Assembly (NCBI RefSeq): GCF_019797865.1
Contig: NZ_CP081869.1
Span: 4,106,501 to 4,170,500, forward strand
DNA length: 64,000 nt
Direction: 5' to 3'
Source: Chenggangzhangella methanolivorans
GTDB taxonomy: Bacteria > Pseudomonadota > Alphaproteobacteria > Rhizobiales > Methylopilaceae
The notes beneath the pieces are model-generated. The model had not been told where the DNA came from, searched no databases, and saw nothing but the letters and a program-made list of their open reading frames with translations. Of the stretch, positions 1 through 9,504 are shown piece by piece; the stretch's first letter is position 1; every line of letters starts with the position of its first letter. The position numbers were made by a program, and so were the translations under genes.

Positions 1-212
1 CCCATGGCGAATGGGCGCCGCTCATCACCGGCGCGCCGACGCTCGCACATGCGCTCGCGGTGTTCGACGGGCGCATCGTCTCCGAGATCGTGGTGGGCAC
101 CCACGCCGCCATGGTGGTGCAGCTCGAGGCGGTCCGCTTCGCCAAGGGGCCGACCGACGGGCTGTCCTATCACCGCCGCCGCTATCGCCCCTATTCGGGC
201 GCGGCCGGCTGA
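1..212 (+). CDS. flavin reductase family protein (C-terminal end, partial)
   Basis: The window opens inside this gene, in the frame whose codons start at position 3, and it stops at 210-212. About 69 residues are visible. They include LITGAPTLAHALAVFDG, then a VGTHAAMVVQLEAVRF segment and a final LSYHRRRYRPYSG. This matches the end of the flavin reductase-like domain, where a GTH motif and a closing Y-x-RRRYR lie near the flavin site. Such proteins reduce FMN or FAD with NAD(P)H, often for a partner monooxygenase. The partner, if any, lies outside the window. It converges on glpK with a 4-base gap. Confidence 0.7.
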   Translation, partial: HGEWAPLITGAPTLAHALAVFDGRIVSEIVVGTHAAMVVQLEAVRFAKGPTDGLSYHRRRYRPYSGAAG

Positions 213-216
213 GGCC

Positions 217-1707
217 TCACCGGCTCTTCACGCGCCCGACTGCGTCCGCCCATCCCGCGAGCTTGCGGCGGCGCGTCTCGGCGTCCATCGCGGGCGAGAA
301 CCGCCGTTCGAGCCGCCAGGCTTTCGCGAACTCCGCAGGCTCCGGACAAACTCCCGCCGCAAGCCCCGCGAGATAGGCGGCGCCGAGCGCCGTGGTCTCG
401 CGGATTTCCGGCCTGTCGACCTCGACGTCGAGGATGTCGGCGAGGAACTGCATGGTCCAGTCGCTCGCGACCATGCCGCCGTCGACGCGCAGCGCGCGGC
501 CGACCTCGCCGCGCGGCCAGTCCGCCCGCATCGCGTCCATGAGATCGGCGGTCTGGTAGCCGACGCTTTCGAGCGTCGCGCGGGCGATTTCGGCCTGTCC
601 GGTCCCGCGCGTCAGTCCGATCAGCGCGGCGCGCGCCTCCGGGTCCCAATGCGGCGCGCCGAGGCCGACGAAGGCCGGCACGAGATAGACGTCCTGTTCG
701 GGATCGGCCGCCTTCGCCAGCGCCTCGGTCTCGCTCGCCTCGCGCACGAGCTTCAGCCCGTCGCGCAGCCACTGCACGGCCGCGCCGGCGACGAAGATCG
801 CGCCTTCGAGCGCGAAGGTCCTCCGCCCGCCGAGCTGCAGCGCGACGGTCGTCAGCAGCTTGTTGTCCGAGAACACCGGAGCGTCGCCGGTGTGGAGCAG
901 CGCGAAGGCGCCGGTGCCGTAGGTGACCTTCGCCATTCCGGGCTCGAAACAGGCCTGGCCGGCGGTGGCGGCCTGCTGGTCGCCGGCGACGCCCAGGATT
1001 CTGATCGGGCCGCCGAAAAGGCCCGGAAGCGTCTCGCCGAACGAGCCGGAGGAGTCGCGGATCTCCGGCAGTAGTGCGGCCGGCACGCCGAACCGTTCGC
1101 ACAGGCGCTCGTCGAAGCGGCCCTCGGTCACTTCGTAGAGCAGGGTGCGGCAGGCGTTGGTGGCGTCGGTCGCGTGGACCGCCCCGCCAGTGAGCCGCCA
1201 GATCAGGAAGGCGTCGACTGTGCCGAAGGCGAGGTCGCCCGCCTGCGCCCGCTCGCGGGCGCCGTCCGTCTCGTCCAGCAGCCAGCCGAGCTTCGTGGCG
1301 GAAAAGTAGGGGTCGAGCACGAGGCCGGTGCGCGCTGTGACCTCGGGTTCGTCGCCCGCCTCGCGCATCGTCGCGCAGATCGCGGCCGTGCGCCGGTCCT
1401 GCCACACGATGGCGTTGGCGGCCGCCTTGCCGGTGCGCCGGTCCCACAGCACGGTCGTCTCGCGCTGGTTGGCGATCCCGATCCCTGCGACGTCGGCAGC
1501 CGTGAGGCCCGCGCGCGCCATGGCCTCGGAGACGGTCGCGACGGTCGTCGCCCAGAGGTCTTCCGGGTCGTGCTCCACCCATCCGGGCTTCGGGAAGATC
1601 TGGCGGAATTCGCGGCTTGCGGTCGCGACAGGGCGCAGTCTGGCGTCGAACACGATCGCCCGCGTCGAGGTCGTGCCCTGGTCGATCGCGACGATATGGT
1701 CCGCCAT
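217..1707 (-). CDS. glpK: glycerol kinase GlpK
   Basis: 496 aa, the usual length for the family. It phosphorylates glycerol to sn-glycerol 3-phosphate with ATP in the cytoplasm. The N-terminal phosphate-binding loop DQGTTSTRA is at residues 9-17. The FGGY-kinase hallmarks follow: VTYGTGAF near residue 265, [13 protein letters not shown] near 350, and the adenosine loop [19 protein letters not shown] near 405. It lies 74 bases downstream of glpD on the same strand, so the two probably form a glpD-glpK operon that turns glycerol into dihydroxyacetone phosphate. No glycerol facilitator or glp repressor is in the window. The frame is intact. Confidence 0.96.
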   Translation of the reverse strand: MADHIVAIDQGTTSTRAIVFDARLRPVATASREFRQIFPKPGWVEHDPEDLWATTVATVSEAMARAGLTAADVAGIGIANQRETTVLWDRRTGKAAANAIVWQDRRTAAICATMREAGDEPEVTARTGLVLDPYFSATKLGWLLDETDGARERAQAGDLAFGTVDAFLIWRLTGGAVHATDATNACRTLLYEVTEGRFDERLCERFGVPAALLPEIRDSSGSFGETLPGLFGGPIRILGVAGDQQAATAGQACFEPGMAKVTYGTGAFALLHTGDAPVFSDNKLLTTVALQLGGRRTFALEGAIFVAGAAVQWLRDGLKLVREASETEALAKAADPEQDVYLVPAFVGLGAPHWDPEARAALIGLTRGTGQAEIARATLESVGYQTADLMDAMRADWPRGEVGRALRVDGGMVASDWTMQFLADILDVEVDRPEIRETTALGAAYLAGLAAGVCPEPAEFAKAWRLERRFSPAMDAETRRRKLAGWADAVGRVKSR

Positions 1708-1781
1708 GGCGCCGGAGCTTTCCCGTCGAAGGCCTGGCCCGCAACCGAAACCTTAGGGCAAGGCCGCCGCCCGAGCCGTCG

Positions 1782-3266
1782 TCACACGTCCCCTCCGGGC
1801 ATGAACCGGGCGAGCGTCTCGCGCTCCTCGGCGCTGAAGCGCAGGCCGAGCTTGGTGCGCCGCCACAGCACGTCCTCGGCGGTCTCGGCCCATTCGCGCG
1901 CGACGAGGTAGCGGACCTCGCGCTCGGAGAGATCGGCGCCGAACACATAGCCGAGCGCCCGCGCGCTCGTCGCGCCGTCGAGAATGTCCCAGGCCCGCGA
2001 CCCATAGGTGCGGGCGAGGCGGCTCGCGAGGGCTTCGGAGAGATAAGGGTGATGGGCGGCCAGGCGGTCGGCGAGCGGCTCGGCCGCCGGCACGCCGCCG
2101 CCCGGCAGCGGCGACCGGCCGGTCCATCGGCCGGGCGGGATCGACATCGCCGGCGCGAGCTTGTCGAGCGCGGCCTCGGCGAGGCGGCGATAGGTGGTGA
2201 GCTTGCCGCCATAGATCGTGAGCAGGGGAGGGCGGCCCTCGCCGGCTTCGAGTTCGAGCGCGTAGTCGCGGCTCGCCTTCTGCGCGGCGCCGTCGCCGCC
2301 GGCGTGGAGCGCGCGCACGCCCGAAAACGCCCAGACGACGTCCTCGCGCCGGACCCCTGCGCGAAAGACGTCGCTCGCCGCCTCGCACAGATATTCGATC
2401 TCGGCCTCGCTCGGCTCGACGTGATCGGGCGCGCCGTCGTGATCGACGTCGGTGGTGCCGATCAGGGTGAAATCGTCCTCATAGGGAATCGCGAACACGA
2501 CGCGCCCGTCGCGTTGCTGGAGCAGATAGGCGCGGTCGTGCTCGAACAGGCGCGGCGTGACGATGTGGCTGCCGCGCACGAGCCGGACGTCGGCGGCGGC
2601 GTTGGCGCGGAGCGACCCTTGCGCGACGGCCGGAACCCAGGGGCCGGCCGCGTTGACGAGGCCGCGGGCGCGGATCGTCGAGCGCCCCTGCGGGCCGTCG
2701 AGCGTGACGCGCCAGACGCCGCCTGTCCGCTCCGCCGCGACGCAGGCGGTGCGCGTCGCGATCGTCGCGCCGCGTTCGGCCGCGTCCATCGCGTTCAGCA
2801 CCACGAGCCGCGCGTCGTCGACCCAGCAGTCGGAATATTCGAAGGCGCGGCCGTCGGGCGAGCGCAGCGACGCGCCTGCGTCGTCCCTGGCGAGGTCGAT
2901 CGACCGCGAGCCCGAAAGCGTCCGCCGGCCGCCGAGGCTGTCATAGACGAACAGCCCCAGCCGGATGATCGGCCAGGCCCGCAGTCCGGGCCGATGCGGC
3001 AGCACGAATCGCATCGGCCGCACGATGTGGGGCGCGATCCGCAGCAGCGCCTCGCGCTCGGCGAGCGCCTCGCGCACGAGGCGGAACTCCATGGTCTCGA
3101 GATATCTCAGGCCGCCATGGGCGAGCTTGGTCGAGGCGGACGACGTGCCGGAGCCGAGGTCGCCCTTCTCGCACAGATGCACGGCGAGGCCGCGGCCGGC
3201 GGCGTCGCGCGCGATCCCGCAGCCGTTGACGCCGCCGCCGATGATGGCGAGGTCGTAGAGCTTCAT
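1782..3266 (-). CDS. glpD: aerobic glycerol-3-phosphate dehydrogenase GlpD
   Basis: 494 aa. This membrane-associated FAD enzyme oxidises glycerol 3-phosphate to dihydroxyacetone phosphate and feeds electrons to quinone. The Rossmann FAD motif GGGVNGCGIARDAAGRGL starts at residue 10, followed by the DLGSGTSSASTKLAHGGLRYLE segment typical of GlpD. A second nucleotide-contact region (ATG-type VRGSHIVTPRLF) and the C-terminal DAO_C helical domain from about residue 380 are also present. It is the first gene of the likely glpD-glpK operon. The start at 3266 is the only one that keeps the FAD motif at the N-terminus. The frame is intact. Confidence 0.95.
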   Translation of the reverse strand: MKLYDLAIIGGGVNGCGIARDAAGRGLAVHLCEKGDLGSGTSSASTKLAHGGLRYLETMEFRLVREALAEREALLRIAPHIVRPMRFVLPHRPGLRAWPIIRLGLFVYDSLGGRRTLSGSRSIDLARDDAGASLRSPDGRAFEYSDCWVDDARLVVLNAMDAAERGATIATRTACVAAERTGGVWRVTLDGPQGRSTIRARGLVNAAGPWVPAVAQGSLRANAAADVRLVRGSHIVTPRLFEHDRAYLLQQRDGRVVFAIPYEDDFTLIGTTDVDHDGAPDHVEPSEAEIEYLCEAASDVFRAGVRREDVVWAFSGVRALHAGGDGAAQKASRDYALELEAGEGRPPLLTIYGGKLTTYRRLAEAALDKLAPAMSIPPGRWTGRSPLPGGGVPAAEPLADRLAAHHPYLSEALASRLARTYGSRAWDILDGATSARALGYVFGADLSEREVRYLVAREWAETAEDVLWRRTKLGLRFSAEERETLARFMPGGDV

Positions 3267-3416
3267 AAGCGGAACATTCGCGCGGTTTGGCCGCGCGGCA
3301 TTGCGGAAGACGACGTGCTCACGAGGCCCTTATAGCGCGCGCGATCGAAATGGGGCGGGCCGCGAGGGGAAGTGATGCCGCACCATGGCGCAGGCGGTAT
3401 CGGGGGTGACGAGACC

Positions 3417-3440
3417 AGGCGTGGCACGATGGCCACGCCT
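3417..3440. other. perfect stem-loop between glpD and the MipA-like gene
   Basis: AGGCGTGGC at 3417-3425 pairs perfectly with GCCACGCCT at 3432-3440 across a 6-base loop. There is no T-tract on either side, so it is not a clear Rho-independent terminator. The rest of the 286-base gap holds no gene that I can support. Confidence 0.4.
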
Positions 3441-3552
3441 TGCCGGGATCGCCTGTCACGCCATTGCGTTGCAGTGCGAAAACGGGGCAAATGGCTCTCG
3501 ATTTTCCGGCGGGCTTCAGCCGCGAAAAGTCAGGACAGGGTCGCAGAGTTCC

Positions 3553-4378
3553 ATGGTTTTCCGCGTCGTCGCCACGGTCGTCTCGCTCGCCGCGCTCGGT
3601 TCGGCGTCGGCGTTTGCGGCCGACATGCCGGCCATCGACGCGCCTGTGGCCGCCGCCGCCGTGAACGAAGGCTGGATCGTGACCCTCAAGGGCACCGCCG
3701 TCGTTCAGCCCGAGTTCGAGGGCGCGGCGAAATACGGCCTGTCCGGCTATCCCGGCCTCAGCATCCGCCGTCCCGGCCAGCCCTGGAAGTTTGGCGCGCC
3801 GGACGACGGCTTCGGCTTCGCGGTGATCGACACGCCGTGGTTCCAGATGGGCCCCGTGGCCCGCATCCGCGGCGAGCGCGATTCGAGCGACGTAAAGAAG
3901 TTCTTCGGTATGAAGGACATCGACTGGGCGATCGAGCCCGGCGCGTTCGTCGAGGTCTATCCGGTCGACGTGTTCCGCATCCGCGGCGAGCTTCGCCACG
4001 GCGTGGGGCCATGAGGGCTTCGTCGGCAACGTCTCGGCCGACTACATCCAGAAGTTCGGCGCCTTCACGGTGTCGCTCGGACCGCGCATGGAGATCGGCG
4101 ACAGCGACTTCATGAACGAGTATTTCGGCGTCTCGGCGAGCGAAGCCGCGGCCAACGGCCGGATCACGCCGTATAAGGCCAAGGGCGGCGTGAAGTCCGT
4201 GGGCGCGGCCGGGGCCGTCACCTATGACGTGAGCGACGCGTGGAGCGTGACCGCGTTCGGCGCCTACAACCGCCTCGTCGGCGAAGCCGCAGACAGCCCG
4301 GTGGCCAAGAAGCTCGGCACCAAGGACGCGTTCACGGCGGGCGCGGGCCTGTCCTATTCGTTCGGCGTCGACTGGTAA
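3553..4378 (+). CDS. MipA/OmpV family outer-membrane protein (frameshifted)
   Basis: A predicted outer-membrane beta-barrel of about 274 aa after repair. The start at 3553 gives a Sec signal peptide (MVFRVVATVVSLAALGSASAFA) cleaved before ADMPA. The alternating barrel strands run from GWIVTLKGTAVVQPEFEGA to the closing GAGLSYSFGVDW, which ends in aromatic W as barrel proteins often do. The MipA signature is visible as YPGLSIRRPG and, after the break, HEGFVGNVSADYIQKFG. The reading frame breaks in the G-run 4005-4008; removing one G joins RHGV to GHEGF. MipA proteins are scaffold or interacting proteins of peptidoglycan synthesis; the role here is inferred from family only. Confidence 0.82.
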
Positions 4379-4506
4379 GCGGCCGAGTCGCGCCAGAAAA
4401 CGACAAGTCCCTAAAATTCTATTGAATTTTGAAGCGAGGCCGTGAGGGGTCTCGTGCCAGATCTGCGGCGTTGCGGTCTCCATTCGGAGGCCGTGTGGGG
4501 GACGCC

Positions 4507-5460
4507 ATGTCGATCAGTCCGATTTCCTCGCAGTCCGATCCTTATTCCTCGCGCACCTCTTCCACGCGGTCGTCGAACGCGGACACGGTCCGCACGTCGA
4601 AGACGGAGAGCCGGGACGACGCCTCCGACCGCGCCGCTGCGGCCGCGCAGCGCACCTCCGCCTTGTTCGGCGCGCTCCAGACCCCGACGGTCGGTATCGA
4701 CCGTGTCTCCAAGCTGATCGCTTCGGCGAAGGCGGCGGCGGTGGCGGCGGCCGCCGAACCCGCGGCGGCGGCCGACGGCGGCGGCGAGAAGGTGAAGTCC
4801 GTCGACGAAATGCTGGCGAATGTCGGCTATGTCGAGACCACGCGTACGAGCGCCGCGGCGGCCGTCCAGCCGGAGGCGAGCGCAGCCGCGGCCGTCCCGG
4901 CGGCCTCGAGCCCGGCCCAGCAGACCGCTGCGGTCCAGCCCGTCGCCGTCGTCGCGCAGCCGACGATCCAGCCGACGACGCCCGCGCCCGCCCCGGCGAT
5001 CCTCCAGCCCGTTTCCAGCCAGCCGGCGCCCAGCCAGGCCGAGCCGAGCCCGGCGACGCCTGCGCCTGTGGCGACGGTCCCCGCCGAACCGGTCGTCGAG
5101 CCCGCGGACGAAACGCCGGCTCCCATCGTCGCGGTGACGATCCCGACGCCTCAGCCCGCGCCTGCGCCGAGCGAGCCCGCGGCGGCCCCGGTCGCCGTCG
5201 CCCCGGCGCCTGTGGCTGCGAGCCCGGAACCGGCCCCGGCTCCGACGGAGCCCGTCGCCGCGCAGCCGGCCCCGGCCGCGCCCGCTCCGACGCCTGCGGC
5301 TCCGGCGCAGACCTCGCCTGCGCCGTCGTCCCCGTCCACGACGCCGACGACGCAGACCGGCTCGAGCTCGTCGACGGGCTCCTCGTCTTCGTCCGGCTCC
5401 ACCCCGCCGTCCGGCGGATTGGGCGCCGTGATCGGGTCGCTGTTCAACCGACGCGTCTGA
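4507..5460 (+). CDS. Ala/Pro-rich low-complexity protein of unknown function
   Basis: 317 aa from the ATG at 4507. The first 75 residues are Ser/Thr/Arg-rich (MSISPISSQSDPYSSRTSS). A short conserved-looking stretch with GIDRVSKLIASAK and VDEMLANVGYVETTR follows. About 200 residues of Ala-Pro-Val repeats (PAPAPAI, EPAPAPTEP) come next, then a Ser/Gly linker and the C-terminal GGLGAVIGSLFNRRV. There is no signal peptide or membrane segment and no recognised domain. The layout resembles disordered linker proteins. It is flanked by a strong stem-loop downstream. Codon use is as GC-rich as its neighbours. Confidence 0.6.
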   Translation: MSISPISSQSDPYSSRTSSTRSSNADTVRTSKTESRDDASDRAAAAAQRTSALFGALQTPTVGIDRVSKLIASAKAAAVAAAAEPAAAADGGGEKVKSVDEMLANVGYVETTRTSAAAAVQPEASAAAAVPAASSPAQQTAAVQPVAVVAQPTIQPTTPAPAPAILQPVSSQPAPSQAEPSPATPAPVATVPAEPVVEPADETPAPIVAVTIPTPQPAPAPSEPAAAPVAVAPAPVAASPEPAPAPTEPVAAQPAPAAPAPTPAAPAQTSPAPSSPSTTPTTQTGSSSSTGSSSSSGSTPPSGGLGAVIGSLFNRRV

Positions 5461-5473
5461 GCTCTCCGCTCTT

Positions 5474-5521
5474 GACGGCCGCGTGACGCTTCCGCAACAG
5501 AAGCGGAGCCACGCGGCCGTC
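5474..5521 (+). terminator. long stem-loop after the Ala/Pro-rich gene
   Basis: GACGGCCGCGTG (5474-5485) pairs perfectly with CACGCGGCCGTC (5510-5521), and an inner GCTTCCGC/GAAGCGGAGC stem lies between them. It starts 14 bases after the stop at 5460. The position suits a transcription terminator, but there is no T-tract behind the stem, so the role is inferred. Confidence 0.45.
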
Positions 5522-5607
5522 GACGCCCGCCTCGCGTTGACAACGCGTTAACGCTGATCGTCAATCCTCGGGCGTTGGCGGCCCAGTCGGCCGCCAGGGA
5601 GGATGAA

Positions 5608-5796
5608 ATGGCCAGCAAGAGCCCGGTCGCCTATCGCGGCCGCGAGCAGTCCGCTTTCCCGGCGGACGCGGCTGTCGCGCACAACGACGCCGAACCGTTC
5701 CCGACCCGCGAAGTTCATGTCGAGCTGAGCCTGCGAGCCCGGGTCGCGCCGCGGACTGCGGAGCCGGTGAAGAAGCGGGCCGCCGCGGCGAGCTGA
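5608..5796 (+). CDS. small hypothetical protein, 62 aa
   Basis: The start at 5608 has a good ribosome-binding site, GGGAGGATGAA, directly upstream. The product (MASKSPVAYRGREQSAFPAD...) is charged, contains no membrane segment or known motif, and ends in KKRAAAAS. The coding case rests on the ribosome-binding site and frame only. I do not recognise the family. Confidence 0.4.
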   Translation: MASKSPVAYRGREQSAFPADAAVAHNDAEPFPTREVHVELSLRARVAPRTAEPVKKRAAAAS

Positions 5797-5875
5797 CCGC
5801 CGACACGGTTTCGACGACGCCATTCGCGCGAGATGCGAAGCGCGCCCGCACGGCGGTCGACGTCCTGCGGACGGG

Positions 5876-6654
5876 TCAGTCGGACGTTTTGTCCGCAACC
5901 GTCGGACGGCGCAACAGATAGCTGTCCATGATCCAGCCGTGAGCCGCGCGGGCCTCGGCCCTGACGCGCTCGATCTCGCCGGCGACGTCGTCGAGTTTTC
6001 CCGCGATCAGGATCTCGTCCGGCGTGCCGACATAGGCGCCCCAGTAGATGTCGACGTCGTCTTCGCGGAGCCGCCTGAAGGCGTTTTCGGCGTCGAGCAT
6101 CACCACCACGCTGTCGACCCCGTCCGGAAACCGCTCGGCCAGACGTCGCCCGGGCGTGATCGTGACCGCGCGGCCGATCGCGTTCAGCGTCGTGCGGTGC
6201 CGTGCGGTCAGCGCCTGGACGCTGGTGATCCCGGGGATCACGTCCCAGTCGAGATCATGGCGTCCCGACGCCGCGATCGCTTCGACGAGCCGGATCGTGC
6301 TGTCGTAAAGCGAAGGGTCGCCCCAGACGAGGAAGGCCCGCATTCGCCGTCCCTGAGCTCCGCTGCGATGAGACGCTCGAACACCGCCTGTTTGCGCGCG
6401 TTGAGATCGGCGACGGCCGCGAGATAGTCGCCCTCGCGCTCCCGCTCGGGGTTGGCCGCGTCCACGAAGCGATAGGCGCGCTCGCCCATGTGCCGCGCGC
6501 AGATCTTCTTCCGCAGCGCGTTGAGCTTCTCCTTGGCCGGGCCCTTGTCCATCAGGAAGACGACGTCGACCTGGCTCAGCGCCTTCACGGCCTGGATGGT
6601 GAGATGGTCGGGGTCGCCCGCGCCGATGCCGATGATCTTGATCGTCTTGGGCAT
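5876..6654 (-). CDS. cobF: precorrin-6A synthase (deacetylating) CobF (frameshifted)
   Basis: About 259 aa after repair. CobF uses SAM to methylate C1 of precorrin-5 and removes the acetyl group, giving precorrin-6A in aerobic cobalamin synthesis. The N-terminal half has the tetrapyrrole-methylase start IIGIGAGDPDHLTIQA and DKGPAKEKLNALRKKIC. The second half has FLVWGDPSLYDSTIRL, VIPGITSVQALTARH, VVVMLDAENAF and DIYWGAYVGTPDEIL, all typical of CobF. The frame breaks in the C-run 6337-6339; one more base joins RDGECG to AFLVWGDP. It is divergent from the riboswitch-controlled B12 receptor gene. No other cob genes are in the window. Confidence 0.9.
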
Positions 6655-6835
6655 GCGCCCTCCCGCACCGCCGTCCGGCGTGTCGAAGCGCGACTGGTAG
6701 CGGCTCGGGCCGCAAAGCGCGAGATCCGATGGACGGTTCGATCACGGCTGCGCGAACGCCGTAAGTCCGATTGCGAAGACGATCGCGGACAGCTAGCGTC
6801 GCCTCTGTCTTCGGCTCGCGCCGAAGGCTTCGATC

Positions 6836-7057
6836 ACGTCGGCGCTTCGAAAGAAGCTTAATTGGGAACTCGGTGAGAGCGACGTGTCGCTCAATTCCGA
6901 GGCTGTCCCTGCAACTGTAAGCGGCGAGTTCGATGCGCGTTGGAAGCGGGGCGAGGCCCTGAGCTTCCGGCCACTGGAAGGGATCCGCGAGTCGGAGCCG
7001 ATCCGGGAAGGCCAGCGCGTCGGGCCGTGACCCGCGAGCCAGGAGACCTGCCGGCGT
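6836..7057 (+). promoter_or_regulatory. cobalamin (AdoCbl) riboswitch
   Basis: The conserved core GCTGTCCCTGCAACTGTAAG is at about 6900-6919. A later CCACTGG block (6971-6977), GGGAAGGCC and the B12 box GAGCCAGGAGACCTGCC (7036-7052) follow in the order of the cobalamin riboswitch family. The outer P1 stem can form between 6836-6843 (ACGTCGGC) and 7050-7057 (GCCGGCGT). It precedes the TonB-dependent receptor gene at 7238. Such switches turn expression off when intracellular adenosylcobalamin is plentiful. Confidence 0.93.
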
Positions 7058-7200
7058 CCGATCGCTTGCCGCGGCCCAGGGGATGGCCGGGGCGCGGCTT
7101 CGTCCGTCTGAGCGACAACGGTGCGGCGGGGGCCGCATCGGTTCGTTCTGGCGGGCCCATGCGCCGATCCGCCCGAAACGCGCCGACCGTGATCCACGGA

Positions 7201-7231
7201 GTCCCCCGCTCGAGTCGCAAGGCGCGGGGAC
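7201..7231 (+). promoter_or_regulatory. hairpin covering the ribosome-binding site of the B12 receptor gene
   Basis: GTCCCCCGC (7201-7209) can pair, with one bulged C, with GCGGGGAC (7224-7231). The right arm contains GGGGA, the only purine-rich ribosome-binding sequence before the ATG at 7238. This is where a riboswitch expression platform that blocks translation would sit. The pairing is seen; the switching role is inferred. Confidence 0.5.
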
Positions 7232-7237
7232 GACGCG

Positions 7238-9471
7238 ATGAACTTCGGCATGACCTTGCGTGCGGCGGGCGCCTTGTCGGCCGCCCTCGGACTGGTCGCG
7301 CCGGCGTTCGCCCAGAGCGCGGAGGACGCCGAAGAGGCGACGCAGCTCGAGACCATCACGGTCGTGGGCGACGAGCCGAAGCTGAAGGACGTCCAGTCGC
7401 CGGGCGAGGTCTCGGTCGTCTATCCCGACGACGTGAAGGGCGAGCACAAGTCTCTGCCCGACCTGCTGGACCAGATCCCCGGCGTCTATGCGCGCCGGGT
7501 GGCGGGCACCGGCCAGTACACCACCGCCAGCATCCGCGGCTCCTCGCCCAGCCAGGTGAACATCTACATCGACGGCGTGCCGTACAACACGGCGAGCGAG
7601 GCCGCGACCGACATCTCCACGATCCCGATGTCGAACGTCGAACGGGTCGAGGTCTATCGCGGCACGACGCCGGCCCGGTTTTCCGGAGCTCCGCTCGGCG
7701 GCGCGATCAACATCGTGACGAAGCGGCCGGACCAGGCGCGCTCGAGCGCCTCGGCGGGCGGGCGCTCCTTCGGCGGCGGCAGGCTTCGGCAGCGTCACCG
7801 CCCCGCTTGCCGGCGGCACGCTGCTCATCGGCGTCGACGGCGAGAAGAGCACGGGCGATTTCGACTACACGAAATACGCCGTCAGTCGCTGGACCGGATC
7901 GTCTATTCGGACGGCACCACCTATGCGCAGCGCAATCCGAACTCGCAGCGCCCGACCGACCGCACCCGCCTCAACAACGACTACGAGAAGGCCAACGGCC
8001 TCCTGAAGTGGCAGAACGAGACCGTCTTCGCGAAGTGGTCCTACAACGCCATGGAGCGCTTCATGCCGACGGCGGTCGATCTCGGCGCGCTTCGGTGGGA
8101 GGACGTCAAGGATCCGCCGATCACGGGCGTCGACAGCGAGCGCCGCCGTCAGCGCGTCAGCGAACACAACGGCGCCTTCGGCTGGCGCGACACGTTCGGC
8201 GACCTCACCGTCGGCGCGACCGGCACCTTCATGGACCAGTCGAAACGCTACCGGAACCTCGACATGGTCGGGTTCCAGGGCGTCGGCGCGATCTGGTCGG
8301 ACTACCGCACGCGCCGCTACGGGATCTCGGGCGACGCGGCCTACGAACTCGGCAAGGACTGGGCGCTCGGCCACCGGCTGGAAGTGCGGGCCGAGCAGCT
8401 CTGGGAGACGCTCTACGCCGATGCGAGCGACCGCGAGGGCAGCGATCTGCTGACCCGCTTTCCCCGCCGGCGCAGCACGATCCAGGCGCAGGACACGATC
8501 ACGGTCCGTCCGCTCGGCGACCTCGAGGTCACGCCCGTCGGCCGCCTCGAAAAGCTCGACGGTCCGGTCCTCGGCAGCCGCCTGTCGCCGCTCGGCGGCG
8601 CCTCCGGCGACTACGGCTGGAAGCCGAGCTGGAGCCTCAGCGCCAAGAAGCGCCTGTTCGACGGCTGGGAGGTGTTCGCGAACACGGGCACGTACAACCG
8701 CTACCCGAGCTTCTACGAGATCTACGGAGACGGCGTTTACGTCTCGCCCGACCTCGACAGCACGAAGAAGGCCCGCCAGCTCAAGCGCGAGCACGGGACG
8801 AATTTCGACTCGGGGTTCGGCTGGACCGGCGCGCTCTGCGGCGACTGGAAGGGCGGTTTCCGCCTCACCTATTTCCAGCGCCGGAGAACGCCATCACATT
8901 CTACCAGACGCCCGCCGGCGCGAGATACGTCAACTCTGGCACGACATTGACGCGGGGCCTGGAGTTCGAGGGGAACCTCGCCTTCGGCGACCGGGCCGAC
9001 CTTCATCTCGCCGGCACGCTGCAGGACGGCCGCTACGTCAAGGGCACCTATTATTTCTTCGGCGGGACCGACGCGCGCGTCGTCGACGGCAAGCTCCGCG
9101 TCCTGCGCAATCCGGACTTTAGCGCCAACGCCCGCCTCAACGTCCACTTCCTCGAGGGCGCGCTCACGACCTTCGCCGAGCTTCGTTACGTGGGCCGCGT
9201 CTACCACGCGCAGTTCGCGCGGGAGAAGCAGGCCTATGAGGAGCCGCTCACCACGATCGATCTCGGATCGCACTATCGGTTCGAGAACGGCCTCAAGATC
9301 TCTGGCGGCGTCACCGACATCTTCAATCGCGGTCCGAAGCAGAGGTTTTCGGGACTTCTGCTGCATCAGGACCCGACGACGTCAGAGCCAAAGTACTGGG
9401 ATCTGCGACCGAACGTCTATTACCCGCAGCAAGGCCGCACGGTCTACGCGACCGCGACGATGACGTTCTGA
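7238..9471 (+). CDS. btuB: BtuB-like TonB-dependent outer-membrane receptor for cobalamin (three frameshifts)
   Basis: About 744 aa after repair. The start at 7238 gives a signal peptide (MNFGMTLRAAGALSAALGLVAPAFA), then a TonB-box-like ETITVVGD at about residue 40. The plug domain follows, with LPDLLDQIPGVYARR, SIRGSSPSQVNIYIDGVPYN and VERVEVYRGTTPARFSGAPLGGAINIVTKRP. The rest is a 22-strand-type barrel ending in VYATATMTF with the terminal F of Omp85-folded barrels. The frame is lost at about 7771-7784, regained at 7883 and lost again at about 8880. The cobalamin riboswitch upstream supports B12 or a cobamide as substrate. It is followed 33 bases later by an exported propeller-like protein in the same direction. 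Confidence 0.88.
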
Positions 9472-9504
9472 CGGCGAACGATTTTTCACATGGAGAGCAT
9501 AAAC

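Noticed and set aside
191-2212. A 673-codon minus frame overlapping glpK and glpD
   Set aside because: It is Arg-rich shadow sequence; glpK and glpD in the neighbouring frames are complete and clearly recognisable.
3417-3440. The perfect hairpin after glpD as a Rho-independent terminator
   Set aside because: There is no T-tract on either strand, and it lies upstream of glpD and not downstream of a gene end. It is kept only as a stem-loop.
5876-7852. A 658-codon minus frame running from cobF through the riboswitch into the receptor gene
   Set aside because: Only the part that is the end of CobF has family features. The rest crosses the riboswitch and the receptor gene and starts without a ribosome-binding site.
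7238-9471. The receptor as a siderophore or heme transporter
   Set aside because: The cobalamin riboswitch directly upstream and the divergent cobF make a B12-type substrate much more likely. Sequence alone would not decide it.
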